A program made the position numbers and the translations under genes. The notes beneath the pieces were generated by a model. That model did not search any database, was not told the DNA's origin, and saw nothing but the letters and a program-made list of their open reading frames with translations. A stretch of DNA of 64,000 nucleotides from Aeromicrobium stalagmiti (GTDB taxonomy: Bacteria > Actinomycetota > Actinomycetes > Propionibacteriales > Nocardioidaceae). Below, piece by piece: positions 1 through 8,961 of the stretch. The stretch is taken from positions 1 to 64,000 of the forward strand of contig NZ_JABSTZ010000004.1 of the NCBI RefSeq assembly GCF_013283745.1, read 5' to 3'. The first letter of the stretch is position 1; every line of letters starts with the position of its first letter.

Positions 1-71
1 CCATCAGAGGACGGCATCACCGGCTCAATCCGCGCCCACTGAGCGTCAGTGAGAAGAGCTGCACGAGACAT
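1..71 (-). CDS. IS5-family transposase, N-terminal fragment
   Basis: The minus strand from 71 encodes 23 residues beginning MSRAALLTDAQWARIEPVMP before leaving the window. The pattern LTDAQWxRIEPxxP is the characteristic N-terminus of IS5-family transposases of the DUF4096 type. Only the start is visible. The frame is open to the edge, so the gene is cut by the window and not visibly broken. Confidence 0.7.
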   Translation of the reverse strand, partial: MSRAALLTDAQWARIEPVMPSSD

Positions 72-118
72 GCTCCAACAATCTCGCGCTCACACGCCGA
101 TCTTTAGGAGACACGCCC
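1..118 (-). mobile_element. End of an IS5-family insertion sequence
   Basis: The window opens inside an insertion sequence. The transposase start lies at 71 and reads out of the window to the left. The 47 bases upstream end in a terminal sequence that reads GGGCGTGTCTCCTAAAGATC on the minus strand, as expected for an IS5-type inverted repeat, and a TA follows at 119-120 as a likely target dinucleotide. The other end is outside the window, so copy number and completeness cannot be judged. Confidence 0.6.
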
Positions 119-197
119 TAGGCGCATACCCCGGGAATGGGGGCGGGCTCACATGTGATCTGGGGCCCGTTCACTTTCCCGTAACACAACTCGCACG

Positions 198-203
198 TAC
201 GCT
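198..203 (+). promoter_or_regulatory. Leaderless -10 element for murI
   Basis: TACGCT lies 8 bases upstream of the GTG start of murI, and no Shine-Dalgarno sequence separates them. This spacing puts the transcription start at or next to the start codon, as in leaderless actinobacterial mRNAs. Confidence 0.45.
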
Positions 204-211
204 TTCACGTT

Positions 212-1021
212 GTGAGTGACGCACCAATCGGCATCTTCGACTCAGGCTTCGGTGGCCTGACGGTGGCGCGTGCCGTCCTCGACCAGCTTCCGCACGAGCC
301 GATCCTCTACCTCGGCGACACGGCCCGACAGCCCTACGGCCCCAAGCCGATCTCCGAGGTCCGCGAGTACGCCCTGGAGTGCCTCGACCACCTCGTGGCC
401 CAGGGGGTCAAGGCTCTGGTCATCGCCTGCAACTCCGCCAGCGCCGCCGTCCTGCGCGACGCCCGCGAGCGCTACGACGTGCCCGTCGTCGAGGTCATCG
501 TCCCGGCGACCCGACGGGCCGTCAGCGCGACGCGCAACGGCACGATCGGTGTCATCTGCACCGAGGCGACGGCGACGTCCCGCGCCTACGACGACGCCTT
601 CGCGGCCAATCCGGGCATCACCCTGCACACGCAGGCCTGCCCGCGCTTCGTCGACCTCGTGGAGCAGGGCGTCACGAGCGGCCCTGAGCTGCTGGCGGTG
701 GCCGAGGGCTATCTCCAGCCGCTCATCGAGGTCGGTATCGACACGCTCGTCCTCGGCTGCACGCACTATCCGTTGCTGACGGGCGTACTCTCCTACGTCA
801 TGGGTGACGGCGTGACGCTCGTCTCGAGCGCCGAGGAGACGGCCAAGGACGTCTATGCGCTTCTGGTCCGCGAAGGCCTCGAGCGGGACGCGGCCCTCCC
901 GGCTCCGGCCCACGGGTTCCTGACGACCGGACGCCCCGAGGAGTTCACGGCCCTCGCCCGTCGCTTCCTCGGCCCCGAGGTCGAGAACGCCCGCCAGTTC
1001 TCCTGGGTGGGGGTCGCATGA
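212..1021 (+). CDS. murI: Glutamate racemase
   Basis: Cofactor-independent racemase that converts L-glutamate to D-glutamate for cytoplasmic peptidoglycan precursor synthesis. The 269-residue product has the family signatures: [13 protein letters not shown] at residues 7-19, the first catalytic cysteine in ACNSAS (Cys73) and the second in LGCTHYPLL (Cys183). The GTG start at 212 has no ribosome binding site but sits just behind a TACGCT box, which suggests a leaderless transcript. The stop overlaps the next start as ATGA (1018-1021), so it is probably translationally coupled to the following hydrolase. Confidence 0.95.
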   Translation: MSDAPIGIFDSGFGGLTVARAVLDQLPHEPILYLGDTARQPYGPKPISEVREYALECLDHLVAQGVKALVIACNSASAAVLRDARERYDVPVVEVIVPATRRAVSATRNGTIGVICTEATATSRAYDDAFAANPGITLHTQACPRFVDLVEQGVTSGPELLAVAEGYLQPLIEVGIDTLVLGCTHYPLLTGVLSYVMGDGVTLVSSAEETAKDVYALLVREGLERDAALPAPAHGFLTTGRPEEFTALARRFLGPEVENARQFSWVGVA

Positions 1022-1794
1022 CCACGTCCGGCATGAAGCTCACCGTCGTCGGCTGCGCCGGGTCGTTCGCGGGGCCCGACTCGCCCGCCAGCTGCTACCT
1101 GGTCGAGGCGCCCTTCGAGGGGCGCACCTACCGCCTGCTCATCGACCTCGGCAGCGGCGCGTTCGGCCCGTTGCAGCGCTACAGCACCATCCGCGACATC
1201 GACGCGATCGCGCTGTCACACCTGCATGCCGACCACTGCTTCGACATGTCGGGCTTCTACGTCGTCAGCCGCTACCACCCCGAGGGCGCCTTCGACCAGA
1301 TCCCGGTGCACGCGCCCGACGGTGCCGGTGACTTCCTCGTCGCGGCCTACGGCATCGAGGAGCAGACCGGGATGCGCGAGCAGTTCGACTTCAGCCCGTG
1401 GCAGGACGGCGGCACGGTGCAGCTCGGACCGTTCACCGTGACGTCCGCACTGGTCAACCACCCCGTGCCGGCCTATGCGTTCCGCGTCGAGACGAAGACG
1501 CACTCGTTGGCCTACTCCGGCGACACCGGGCCGACCGAGGCGCTCGTCGACATCGTCGACGGTGTCGACGTGTTCCTGTGCGAGGCCTCGTTCGTCGAGT
1601 CCGGCACCAACCCGCCCAACCTGCACCTGACGGGTGCGGAGGCAGGGGAGTACGCGACACGCTGCAACGTCGGGCGCCTGCTCGTGACCCACATCCCGAC
1701 GTGGACCGACGCGGCCGAGGTCGAGTCCGACGTCAAGAGCACGTGGGACGGGCCCTACGAGATCGTCACCGCCGGCTCCACCTACGACCTCTGA
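1018..1794 (+). CDS. Metallo-beta-lactamase-fold hydrolase, RNase Z-like
   Basis: A 258-residue MBL-fold metallohydrolase. The metal-binding motif HLHADH is at residues 68-73, and later HxP and SGDTGP segments complete the fold. It resembles the cyclic-phosphodiesterase/RNase Z branch of the superfamily more than class B lactamases. No signal peptide is present, so it should be cytosolic. It overlaps murI by four bases and is followed by rph 41 bases later, a murI-MBL-rph-rdgB order common in actinobacteria. The substrate cannot be told from sequence. Confidence 0.85.
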   Translation: MTTSGMKLTVVGCAGSFAGPDSPASCYLVEAPFEGRTYRLLIDLGSGAFGPLQRYSTIRDIDAIALSHLHADHCFDMSGFYVVSRYHPEGAFDQIPVHAPDGAGDFLVAAYGIEEQTGMREQFDFSPWQDGGTVQLGPFTVTSALVNHPVPAYAFRVETKTHSLAYSGDTGPTEALVDIVDGVDVFLCEASFVESGTNPPNLHLTGAEAGEYATRCNVGRLLVTHIPTWTDAAEVESDVKSTWDGPYEIVTAGSTYDL

Positions 1795-1823
1795 CCGTCC
1801 CCGGCGGGGTCGCTGGTGCCCGA

Positions 1824-1829
1824 TAGGCT
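1824..1829 (+). promoter_or_regulatory. Leaderless -10 element for rph
   Basis: TAGGCT stands 6 bases before the rph ATG with no Shine-Dalgarno between them. This indicates a leaderless promoter inside the murI-rph gene string. Confidence 0.5.
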
Positions 1830-1835
1830 CGCAGC

Positions 1836-2555
1836 ATGACTCGTGAAGACGGCCGCGCCGCCGATCAGCTCCGCCCCGTGACCATCACCCGCAACTGGCT
1901 CGACCACGCGCAGGGCTCCTGCCTCATCGAGTTCGGCAAGACCAAGGTGCTGTGCGCTGCGAGCGCGAGCGAGGGTGTCCCGCGCTGGCGCAAGGGCTCC
2001 GGCCTCGGCTGGGTCACGGCGGAGTACGCGATGCTCCCGCAGGCGACGCACGACCGCTCGGCCCGCGAGTCGGTCAAGGGCCGCATCGGCGGACGCACCC
2101 ACGAGATCTCTCGTCTGGTCGGCCGGTCGCTGCGCATGGCGATCGACTACCAGGCGCTCGGCGAGAACACGATCACGATCGACTGCGACGTGCTGCAGGC
2201 CGACGGCGGCACCCGCACGGCCGCGATCACCGGTGCGTACGTCGCGCTGGCCGACGCCGTCGAGCACCTGCGCGCCAAGGGCGCCCTTGCCGGCGAGCCG
2301 CTCGTCGAGTCGGTCGCTGCGATCAGCGTCGGCATCATCGACGGCGTCCCGCTGCTCGATCTCCCGTACGTCGAGGACGTCCGGGCCGAGACCGACATGA
2401 ACGTCGTGATGACCGGCTCCGGCAAGTTCGTCGAGGTGCAGGGCACCGCCGAGGGTGCGCCGTTCGACAAGGCCGAGCTCGACGCGCTGCTCGAGCTCGC
2501 CGCGAAGGGGTGCGTCGACCTGACGCGTCTGCAGAACGAGGCGCTGGGTCGATGA
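1836..2555 (+). CDS. rph: Ribonuclease PH
   Basis: Phosphorolytic 3'-to-5' exoribonuclease that trims the 3' ends of tRNA precursors. The 239-residue length is normal. Family hallmarks include the N-terminal block [20 protein letters not shown], the segment [16 protein letters not shown], and [19 protein letters not shown] with the phosphate-site residues. A TAGGCT box 6 bases before the ATG suggests its own leaderless transcript. The pyrophosphatase gene follows 10 bases downstream, so the two are probably co-transcribed. Confidence 0.96.
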   Translation: MTREDGRAADQLRPVTITRNWLDHAQGSCLIEFGKTKVLCAASASEGVPRWRKGSGLGWVTAEYAMLPQATHDRSARESVKGRIGGRTHEISRLVGRSLRMAIDYQALGENTITIDCDVLQADGGTRTAAITGAYVALADAVEHLRAKGALAGEPLVESVAAISVGIIDGVPLLDLPYVEDVRAETDMNVVMTGSGKFVEVQGTAEGAPFDKAELDALLELAAKGCVDLTRLQNEALGR

Positions 2556-2565
2556 GGGCAGGTCG

Positions 2566-3180
2566 ATGAGCCGCGTGGTCCTGGCGTCCAACAACGCCAA
2601 GAAGCTGGCCGAGCTGCGCCGCATCCTCGAGCCGCTGGTGCCCGGCATCGAGGTGCTGGGGCTCGGCGACTTCCCGGCCTATCCCGAGCCGGCCGAGACC
2701 GAGCCGACGTTCGAGGGCAATGCCCTCATCAAGGCGCGGGCGGCGCTTGCGGCCACAGGCCTGCCGTCGCTCGCCGACGACTCGGGCCTGTGCGTCGACG
2801 CGCTCAACGGCATGCCCGGCGTCCTGTCGGCCCGCTGGTCGGGCGTGCCCAAGGACGAGGGCGGCGACGCGGCCAACAACCGGCTGCTGCTCAGCCAGCT
2901 GTCCGACGTGGCGGAGGGGCGCCGCACGGCACAGTTCCGCTGCGCCATGGCGCTGTGCACCCCCGAGGGACGCGAGCTGGTCGAGCACGGTGAGATGGCC
3001 GGCCGCATCCTGCAGGCCGAGCACGGGGGCGGCGGCTTCGGCTACGACCCGCTGTTCGCCGCCGACGGCTACGACGTCTCGACCGCCGAGCTCGATCCGG
3101 GCGAGAAGGACCGCATCAGCCACCGGGGGAAGGCGCTGGCCGCCATCGCCCCGTCGGTGGTCGACGCCCTCATCGGCTGA
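2566..3180 (+). CDS. rdgB: XTP/dITP diphosphatase (RdgB/HAM1 family)
   Basis: House-cleaning nucleotide pyrophosphatase that hydrolyses dITP, ITP and XTP to monophosphates, keeping deaminated purines out of DNA and RNA. The 204-residue protein starts VVLASNNAKKLAELRRIL and contains the family blocks ADDSGLCVDALNGMPG and GFGYDPLF. The ATG follows rph by 10 bases, with GGCAGGTCG as a weak ribosome binding site. The C-terminal block SHRGKAL is also typical. Confidence 0.95.
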   Translation: MSRVVLASNNAKKLAELRRILEPLVPGIEVLGLGDFPAYPEPAETEPTFEGNALIKARAALAATGLPSLADDSGLCVDALNGMPGVLSARWSGVPKDEGGDAANNRLLLSQLSDVAEGRRTAQFRCAMALCTPEGRELVEHGEMAGRILQAEHGGGGFGYDPLFAADGYDVSTAELDPGEKDRISHRGKALAAIAPSVVDALIG

Positions 3181-3198
3181 CGACCACTCCGACAGACG

Positions 3199-3897
3199 TC
3201 ACTCGAGGGCGCGGATGACCCGTCGCGCGATGGCGGCGCTGCCGTCGCGGTTGGGGTGCACGCCGTCGACGACCCGGGCGGCCGTGAGGGCGCCGGCCGT
3301 GCTGATGAACTCGAAGCCGTGGGCCTCGGCCTGCGCGCGGACGATGCGGGTGATCCGGACGCCGTTCTCGCGGTCGAGCGGTCCCCACGGCGGGCCGAGC
3401 ACGATGATGCGGGTCGAGCGCGGCACGAACGTCGTGAGGGTGTCGAGGTAGGTGTCGACCGCGTGGTCGACCTCGGCGTCGGTCGCGGGAACGAACACGC
3501 CGTCGACGCAGCGGGCCCAGTCGTTGCGGCCGCCCTCGACGAACAGGATCGACGGGGCCTCCGCGGTGTAGACCTGGGTGCGGTCGATGAACCGGTTGCC
3601 CTCGCACCGGTGCCCGGGGCGCAGGTAGCCCGAGCCCGACTGCGCATAGGTCTTCACGTCGGCGGCGAAGCGGTGCCCGACGATGCTCCACCAGCCCTGG
3701 TCGGCGTCACCGGGGCTGTTGTTGTAGCGGGCGGTGATGGAGTCGCCGACGACCACGATGCCCTGCGGCGCCAGCGCCGACTCCTGATGGGTCTGACCAC
3801 CCTGGGCGCCCTGCCAGGCGACGAACGGTCCGAGGACCAGGGCGAGTGCGAACGCGATGAAGACCGGCCTGCGCAGCGCGGTCCTGGACATGGTCAT
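3199..3897 (-). CDS. Secreted SGNH/GDSL-type hydrolase
   Basis: A 232-residue esterase-like protein. Residues 8-30 form a signal peptide or anchor (VFIAFALALVLGPFVAW). SGNH block I is VVVGDSITARY with the nucleophile serine, a block III-like GGRNDWAR follows, and the catalytic Asp-His pair lies in DGVHPNRDG near the C-terminus. It probably acts at the cell surface or outside, on an unknown ester or acyl-glycan. It converges on the rdgB gene and appears monocistronic. MTMSRTA offers ATG starts at residues 1 and 3; both give the same signal peptide. Confidence 0.85.
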   Translation of the reverse strand: MTMSRTALRRPVFIAFALALVLGPFVAWQGAQGGQTHQESALAPQGIVVVGDSITARYNNSPGDADQGWWSIVGHRFAADVKTYAQSGSGYLRPGHRCEGNRFIDRTQVYTAEAPSILFVEGGRNDWARCVDGVFVPATDAEVDHAVDTYLDTLTTFVPRSTRIIVLGPPWGPLDRENGVRITRIVRAQAEAHGFEFISTAGALTAARVVDGVHPNRDGSAAIARRVIRALE

Positions 3898-4039
3898 GGT
3901 GCTCTTTCTTCCTCCCGAGAGAGCGCAACTCTATGTCCGGTTCCGGCCCCCGTCTCGCCGATGTGCCGAAGTCAACACAAAAGTCACCCAAGATCATCCA
4001 CAGGGACCATGCGTGCTGGTTCGTGCAGGTCATCGGGGA

Positions 4040-4504
4040 TCAGTCGGGCAGGGCGAACCCCTGCTGGCGCCACGCCTCGAAGACCGCGACGGAGGCGGTG
4101 TTGGCGAGGTTCATCGACCGGCGACCGGGCAGCATCGGCAGCCGGACGCGGGCGGTGACCCGGGGGTCGTCGAGCACCTCGGGCGGCAGTCCGGTGGGCT
4201 CCGGCCCGAACATCAGGACGTCGCCGGGCTCGTAGGCGACGTCGGTGTAGACGTCCTCGCCCTTGGCCGTGAAGGCGAAGACCCGGGCGGGGGAGAGGGC
4301 TGCGAGTGCGGCGTCCAGGTCGGCGTGGACCGTCATGACGGCAAGGTCGTGGTAGTCCAGGCCGGCGCGGCGCAGCTTGGACTCCTCGAGGTCGAAGCCG
4401 AGCGGCTCGACCAGGTGCAGCTCGGCCCCGGTCACGGCGGCGAGGCGGATCGCCGCACCGGTGTTGCCGGCGATGCGGGGCTCGTAGAACAGGATGCGGA
4501 ACAT
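4040..4504 (-). CDS. trmL: tRNA (cytidine/uridine-34 2'-O)-methyltransferase, TrmL family
   Basis: SPOUT (SpoU) methyltransferase of 154 residues, the usual size of TrmL, predicted to methylate the ribose of the wobble base of tRNA-Leu. Visible motifs are NTGAAIRLAA (motif 1), LMFGPEPTGLP (motif 2) and RSMNLANTASVAVFEAW (motif 3), which build the knotted SAM site. The ATG at 4504 shares one base with the stop of the upstream benE gene, so translation is probably coupled, although the two functions are unrelated. Confidence 0.93.
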   Translation of the reverse strand: MFRILFYEPRIAGNTGAAIRLAAVTGAELHLVEPLGFDLEESKLRRAGLDYHDLAVMTVHADLDAALAALSPARVFAFTAKGEDVYTDVAYEPGDVLMFGPEPTGLPPEVLDDPRVTARVRLPMLPGRRSMNLANTASVAVFEAWRQQGFALPD

Positions 4505-5697
4505 CAGGCGGGTCTCCGGTCGAGGACGAGGTGGACGACGAGGCCCGCGACGAGTGCCCAGAAGGCGGAGCCGATGCCGAGCGCCGTGATGCCCGAGGCA
4601 GCGACGAGGAACGTGATGACGGCCGCCTCGCGCCCCCTTCGCTCGGAGACTGCTCCCTCGAGCGCGTCGGCCAGCGTGCCGAGCAGGGCGAGCCCCGCGA
4701 CGGTCGCGATGACGCCGGCCGGTGCGACGGCGACCAGCGCGACGAGGGCGGCCGACGCAGCGGCGATGACGACGTACGTCCAGCCGGCCGACTGGGCGGC
4801 GACCCACCGCCGTCTCGGGTCGGGCCCGGCCGGTGGGCCGGCAGCAAGGGCGGCGCTGATCGCGGCAAGGTTGACCGAGTGCCCGCCCGCCGGAGCGCCG
4901 GCGACGGTCGCGACGCCGGCCGTCACGATCGTGCCGCGCCAGGGGACGTCGTAGCCGAGGGACTTCATGATCGCGACGCCCGGGACGTTCTGCGACGCCA
5001 TCGTGACGATGTAGAGCGGCAGGGCGATGCCCACCATGGCGGCCCAGCTCCACTCCGGCGTCGTGAACGACAGGTGCGGGACGAGCGACGAGGCCGGGAT
5101 CGAGGTGCCCTGGCGCACCATGTCGACGCCGATGACGACCCCGGCGGCCAGGAACGCGGCGGGCACGGCCCACCGGGGGGCGAACCGGATGCCGAGGAGC
5201 CAGACCACCGCGATCGGCAGGATGGCCCCCGGGTCGTCGCGCAGTGCCGTCACCGGCTCGAGGCACAGCTCGAGCACGACGCCTGCCAGCATCGCCTGCG
5301 CGATGGGCGCGGGGATGCGCGCGATCAGCCGACCGAGCGCCGGCCACAGCCCGGTCACGACGTACGCGGCTCCCGCGACGAGGAAGGCGCCGACCGCGAC
5401 GGCCCAGCCGCCGTCGAGGGCCTCGGTGCCGGCCAGGAGGGCTGCGCCCGGCGTGGACCAGGCGAGGACGAGGGGGATGCGGTAGCGGGCGCTGAGCCAG
5501 ATCATCCCGGCGGCCTGGGCCAGGCAGAGCACCAGCAGCCCGGAGGCGGCCTGGCGGCCCGTGGCGCCGACCGCGGAGAGACCGGTCAGGACGACCGCGA
5601 ACGAGCTGGTGGACCCGACGAGTGCTGCGATGACGCCGGCACTGATCGGCTGGCGGAGGTCGGCGCGGTCGCCGTCGTCCGTCATCTCCCGCTCCAT
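4504..5697 (-). CDS. benE: BenE-family benzoate/H+ symporter homolog
   Basis: Integral membrane transporter of 397 residues with about 11-12 hydrophobic segments. BenE-type blocks include AGVIAALVGSTSSFAVVLTGL near the N-terminus, IPLVLAWSTPGAALL, and GGHSVNLAAISAAL in the second half. BenE proteins import benzoate or related aromatic acids, but the substrate here is not proven by sequence. Starts at 5697 and 5685 are both possible: GGAGCGGGAG sits directly before the second ATG, slightly favouring 5685. It is divergent from the SRPBCC gene with only 26 bases between. Confidence 0.88.
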   Translation of the reverse strand: MEREMTDDGDRADLRQPISAGVIAALVGSTSSFAVVLTGLSAVGATGRQAASGLLVLCLAQAAGMIWLSARYRIPLVLAWSTPGAALLAGTEALDGGWAVAVGAFLVAGAAYVVTGLWPALGRLIARIPAPIAQAMLAGVVLELCLEPVTALRDDPGAILPIAVVWLLGIRFAPRWAVPAAFLAAGVVIGVDMVRQGTSIPASSLVPHLSFTTPEWSWAAMVGIALPLYIVTMASQNVPGVAIMKSLGYDVPWRGTIVTAGVATVAGAPAGGHSVNLAAISAALAAGPPAGPDPRRRWVAAQSAGWTYVVIAAASAALVALVAVAPAGVIATVAGLALLGTLADALEGAVSERRGREAAVITFLVAASGITALGIGSAFWALVAGLVVHLVLDRRPA

Positions 5698-5709
5698 GGG
5701 GATTCACCC

Positions 5710-5715
5710 TAGACT
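5710..5715 (+). promoter_or_regulatory. Leaderless -10 element for the SRPBCC gene
   Basis: TAGACT lies 8 bases before the ATG at 5724 in the 26-bp gap to divergent benE. No Shine-Dalgarno is present. Confidence 0.45.
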
Positions 5716-5723
5716 CCTCGACC

Positions 5724-6149
5724 ATGGCCACTCCCCAGCGCGTCCACGTCACGCACACGTACACGTCCGATCCCGCCACCGTCTTCGAGAAGCTCGCGGA
5801 GCACGAGAACCTCGGACCCGTCTTCGGGGCCAAGATCACCCGCGTCAAGGACGGTGACACGTCGCGCAACGGCGTCGGGTCGACCCGCAGCCTCAAAATC
5901 GGTCCGCTGCCGGCCTTCCACGAGACGACGACGGTGGCTGAGCCGCACACCCTGATCGAGTACAAGATCTCCAAGGGCAGCCCGCTCAAGGGTCACTGGG
6001 GACGACAGGTCCTGACGCCCACGACCGACGGCGGCACGTTGCTCGACTACACGATCGGCTTCGACATGCCGATCCCCGGCGTCGCCGGAATCATCGGCAA
6101 GGTCCTGACCAAGAACATCTCGAAGGGGCTCGGCAAGCTCACGCCGTAG
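5724..6149 (+). CDS. SRPBCC (START-like) family protein
   Basis: A 141-residue single-domain protein of the polyketide cyclase/SRPBCC superfamily. It opens with a strand then the helix DPATVFEKLAEHENL, contains the conserved GxGSTRSLKIGP turn, and ends with a long C-terminal helix. Such proteins bind hydrophobic ligands in a helix-grip cavity; the ligand here is unknown. There is no signal peptide. A TAGACT box 8 bases before the start and the lack of a ribosome binding site suggest a leaderless message. Confidence 0.75.
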   Translation: MATPQRVHVTHTYTSDPATVFEKLAEHENLGPVFGAKITRVKDGDTSRNGVGSTRSLKIGPLPAFHETTTVAEPHTLIEYKISKGSPLKGHWGRQVLTPTTDGGTLLDYTIGFDMPIPGVAGIIGKVLTKNISKGLGKLTP

Positions 6150-6207
6150 CCCAGCGGCAGGAACGACGCGCGCGCCGGCTGAACCCAGGATTGTGTAACA
6201 ATATGGC

Positions 6208-7113
6208 GTGCGCGCCGTCCTGCTGGTCCTGGCATCCGCGGTGTGCTTCGGCACGACCGGGACGGCCCAGGCGTACGGCCCCGACGCCGCCTCGAGCTCG
6301 GCCGTCGGGCTGACCCGCATCGTGGCCGGGGGCGCGTTGCTGGGCCTCGTCGCGTGGTGGGTCGCCGGTCGCCGGACAGCAGCCCCGCGGACGGTCCTCG
6401 CCCCGTCGGCTCGACCGGCGCTGCTCAACGTGCTGGTCGGCGGCGCCGCGGTCCTGGCCTACCAGCCGACGTTCTTCGCCGGCGCCCGGCTCAACGGCGT
6501 CGCGATCGGGGCGGTCGTGACCCTGGGGGCTGCCCCGGTGATGACCGGTCTGCTCGAGTGGCTGGTCACACGTCGCGTCCCGCCCGTCGCCTGGTTCGCG
6601 GGCACGGCGTGCGCCGTCGCCGGGGTGGTGCTGCTCAGCGGCCTGCTGGAGGGGGCGGGTCAGGACGTCAGCGCCCGCGGCCTCGCCGGCTCGCTCGGAG
6701 CGGCACTGTCGTACGCGGTCTACACGATCGCGGCCAAGCGCCTGCTCGACACGGGGTGGACTCCCACGGCGGCGGTCGGGAGCGTCTTCGCGACTGCGGC
6801 GCTGCTCGGCGCACCGTTCCTGCTGCTCGTCGACCTCGACTGGCTGGCCTCGAGGTCGGGCCCGGCGATGGTGCTGTGGCTCGCGGTCGTGACGGTCGTC
6901 GTCGCCTACGTCCTGTTCGCCCACGGACTGAGGACGCTCTCGGCGTCGACGGTGTCGACCCTGACCCTCGTCGAGCCCATGACCGCCTGCGTCCTCGGGC
7001 TCGTCCTGCTCGACGAACGGCTGTCGTCCGTCGGCTGGGCGGGCCTGGCAGTGCTGCTCGCAGGTGTCGTCGTCCTCGCCCGTCCGGCCCGCGGCGCCGA
7101 GGTCGTCGCATGA
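6208..7113 (+). CDS. EamA/DMT-superfamily transporter
   Basis: A 301-residue membrane protein with about ten predicted transmembrane helices and two EamA repeats; the second ends in LSASTVSTLTLVEPMTACVLG with the typical EP motif. DMT carriers export or import small metabolites, and the substrate is not recognisable. The GTG start at 6208 follows TAACAAT closely and has no ribosome binding site. Its stop overlaps the GntR gene as ATGA, so the regulator is translationally coupled and may control this transporter. Confidence 0.87.
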   Translation: MRAVLLVLASAVCFGTTGTAQAYGPDAASSSAVGLTRIVAGGALLGLVAWWVAGRRTAAPRTVLAPSARPALLNVLVGGAAVLAYQPTFFAGARLNGVAIGAVVTLGAAPVMTGLLEWLVTRRVPPVAWFAGTACAVAGVVLLSGLLEGAGQDVSARGLAGSLGAALSYAVYTIAAKRLLDTGWTPTAAVGSVFATAALLGAPFLLLVDLDWLASRSGPAMVLWLAVVTVVVAYVLFAHGLRTLSASTVSTLTLVEPMTACVLGLVLLDERLSSVGWAGLAVLLAGVVVLARPARGAEVVA

Positions 7114-7727
7114 CCCGGGCGACGGGGGCTGACCTGCTCGTCGACGCGCTGCGCCGACGGGTGCTGTCGGGCGAGCTGGCGCCGGGAGCCCCGCTCAGGG
7201 AGGAGGCGATCGCCGAGGAGCACGGGCTGTCGCGGCACACCGTCCGCCGTGCGCTCGAGCGACTCGTGGCGGAGCGCCTGCTGGAGTCCGAGCCCTATCG
7301 CGGCGTCCGGGTCGCCGCCTTCGCCGACGCCGACGTCGTGGCGCTGCAGCAGCTGCGTGCCGCCCTCGAGAGCGAGGCCGTGCGCCTGATCCGGGTCGAG
7401 CACGGCGACGTCTGGCCGGCTGCGGTCGTCGAGCCGCTGGAGGCCGCGCTCAGCCGGCTCGAGACCACTGGGAGCGTCGAGGAGGCGCACGCCGAGCTGC
7501 ACCGCCTGCTCGTCGCGGCGGCAGGCAGCCCGCGCATCACCGAGGCGTACGCGCGCCTCGACGCCGAGATGCTGCTGTTCCTGCGCCAGCTCGCGTTCCA
7601 CTACGACGCGCAGCTGCTGTGCCGCGAGCACCGCGCCTATCTCGACGACGTGCAGCGGGTGGGGGAGCAGGCCGTCCGCGACCACCTGGACCGCTCGACC
7701 GCGATGCTGCTGGACGCTAGGCGCTGA
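7110..7727 (+). CDS. GntR/FadR-family transcriptional regulator
   Basis: A 205-residue regulator. The N-terminal winged helix-turn-helix spans residues 5-70, with ALRRRVLSGELAPGAPLREE and the recognition segment EHGLSRHTVRRALERLVAE. An all-helical FCD ligand-binding domain follows. The start overlaps the EamA stop by four bases, which fits local control of that carrier by its substrate. The 3' end overlaps the convergent gene at 7717 by 11 bases. Confidence 0.87.
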   Translation: MTRATGADLLVDALRRRVLSGELAPGAPLREEAIAEEHGLSRHTVRRALERLVAERLLESEPYRGVRVAAFADADVVALQQLRAALESEAVRLIRVEHGDVWPAAVVEPLEAALSRLETTGSVEEAHAELHRLLVAAAGSPRITEAYARLDAEMLLFLRQLAFHYDAQLLCREHRAYLDDVQRVGEQAVRDHLDRSTAMLLDARR

Positions 7728-8136
7728 GCCGCTGCCAGACCCGGGCTGTCGCCGCCTCGACGTCGCCGGGGTGGATCTGCTGGAAGTTGCGTCCGCCCCG
7801 GGCGAAGGTCTGCTCGACCGCAGCGGGCACGAGCGCGGGGTCGACCTCCGCCCAGGTCGCCTCGCGGACGTGCACCAGGTCGACCTCCGCGCCGCCCGGG
7901 TCTTCGCGCCACGGGCCGTCGATGCGTCCGACGAACGTCCGACCGTCGGGATGGCGGGTCCAGACGAATGCACCCACGGGCGCCGCTGCCAGTCGTTCGA
8001 GACGTCGCTCGGCTCCCTCGTCGGTGGCCTCGCCCATGCCGACGAGGCCGAGCCGCAGCGCACGCTCGACGGACGCCGCATGGCCGACGTCGTCCTGTCG
8101 CGAGCGCATCGGGGCTCGGTAGACCGGCGACGTCAT
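7717..8136 (-). CDS. Conserved-looking protein of unknown function
   Basis: A 139-residue soluble protein that I do not recognise. Segments such as GAFVWTRHPDGRTFVGRIDGPWR and DLVHVREATWAEVDP suggest a small alpha/beta fold with conserved tryptophans. There are no membrane segments or metal motifs. The ATG at 8136 is preferred because it lies 4 bases past the stop of the upstream AIM24-like gene, so the pair looks co-transcribed. A start at 8172 would overlap that gene. Confidence 0.6.
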   Translation of the reverse strand: MTSPVYRAPMRSRQDDVGHAASVERALRLGLVGMGEATDEGAERRLERLAAAPVGAFVWTRHPDGRTFVGRIDGPWREDPGGAEVDLVHVREATWAEVDPALVPAAVEQTFARGGRNFQQIHPGDVEAATARVWQRLSA

Positions 8137-8140
8137 CGCA

Positions 8141-8875
8141 TCAGCTGAGGATGCCGCCGAGGATGCCGCCACCGACCGCTGCGGCCGCGACGTTGCCGCC
8201 GTTGCCCCCGCCGCCCTGGTTGTAGGCCGGACCCTCGGACGGCTGGACCACGACGAAGCCCGGGCCGTGGAAGGCGTACTGGAACGCCTCGCCCGACCCG
8301 CCGCGCAGCGACGAGCGCATGCTCATGCTGTTGTGGATCTGCGGTGCGAGGTTGGCCGACCAGCAGACCGCTGCGTTGATGTCGACGTAGGTCGGCTGCT
8401 GCGAGCAGTCGAGGATCATCGGGTCGCCGTCGGCGACGAGGGCCACCTGGCCGGTGCCGTTGACGATCGTGTTGAACAGGCCGCCGGCGGCCACGCCCAC
8501 GCCCTTGACGCGACGGATGTCGTGATCGAGGGTGGCGTCGAAGGCCAGCAGGTTGCGGCCGTTGATCGAGATGCCGTCGCCCTCGAGGGTGAGGATGAAG
8601 ACGTTCTTGGCGGTGTCGGCGAAGAAGACCTCGCCCTGTCCCGCGACCGTCATCAGCGGGTTGTCCTCGCTCGTGACGACCTTCTTCATGAGCTTGCCGA
8701 TGCTGCCGGCCGACTTGTGCTCGAAGGTCACCTGTCCTTGGTAGGCGACCATGACGCCCTTGGTCGCGAGCACCGGTGCGCCGAGCGTCACCTTGAGCAT
8801 GCGGGGATTCTGCAAGGTGAAACGGTCCGAGGTCTGCACCTCGAGATTGGCCTGGGCGAACAGATCGGACTTCAT
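8141..8875 (-). CDS. AIM24-family protein
   Basis: A 244-residue protein of the AIM24/TIGR00266 family, which forms a double beta-sandwich (tryptophan-RNA-attenuator-like fold). Visible features are FTLQNPRMLKVTL at the start, repeated beta-strand segments around VFILTLEGDGISINGRNLLAF, and a glycine-rich tail ending GGGILGGILS. Bacterial members have no settled function. The ATG at 8875 was chosen because AGGAG precedes it by 9 bases and no family sequence lies upstream of it. Confidence 0.85.
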   Translation of the reverse strand: MKSDLFAQANLEVQTSDRFTLQNPRMLKVTLGAPVLATKGVMVAYQGQVTFEHKSAGSIGKLMKKVVTSEDNPLMTVAGQGEVFFADTAKNVFILTLEGDGISINGRNLLAFDATLDHDIRRVKGVGVAAGGLFNTIVNGTGQVALVADGDPMILDCSQQPTYVDINAAVCWSANLAPQIHNSMSMRSSLRGGSGEAFQYAFHGPGFVVVQPSEGPAYNQGGGGNGGNVAAAAVGGGILGGILS

Positions 8876-8961
8876 GGCGTGCTCTTCTCCTGGGACGACT
8901 CGTCGTGAGGTTTCACCTGCACAACGTACGACTCCGCCAGGAAGTGCCGGAAGGGCTGGGG

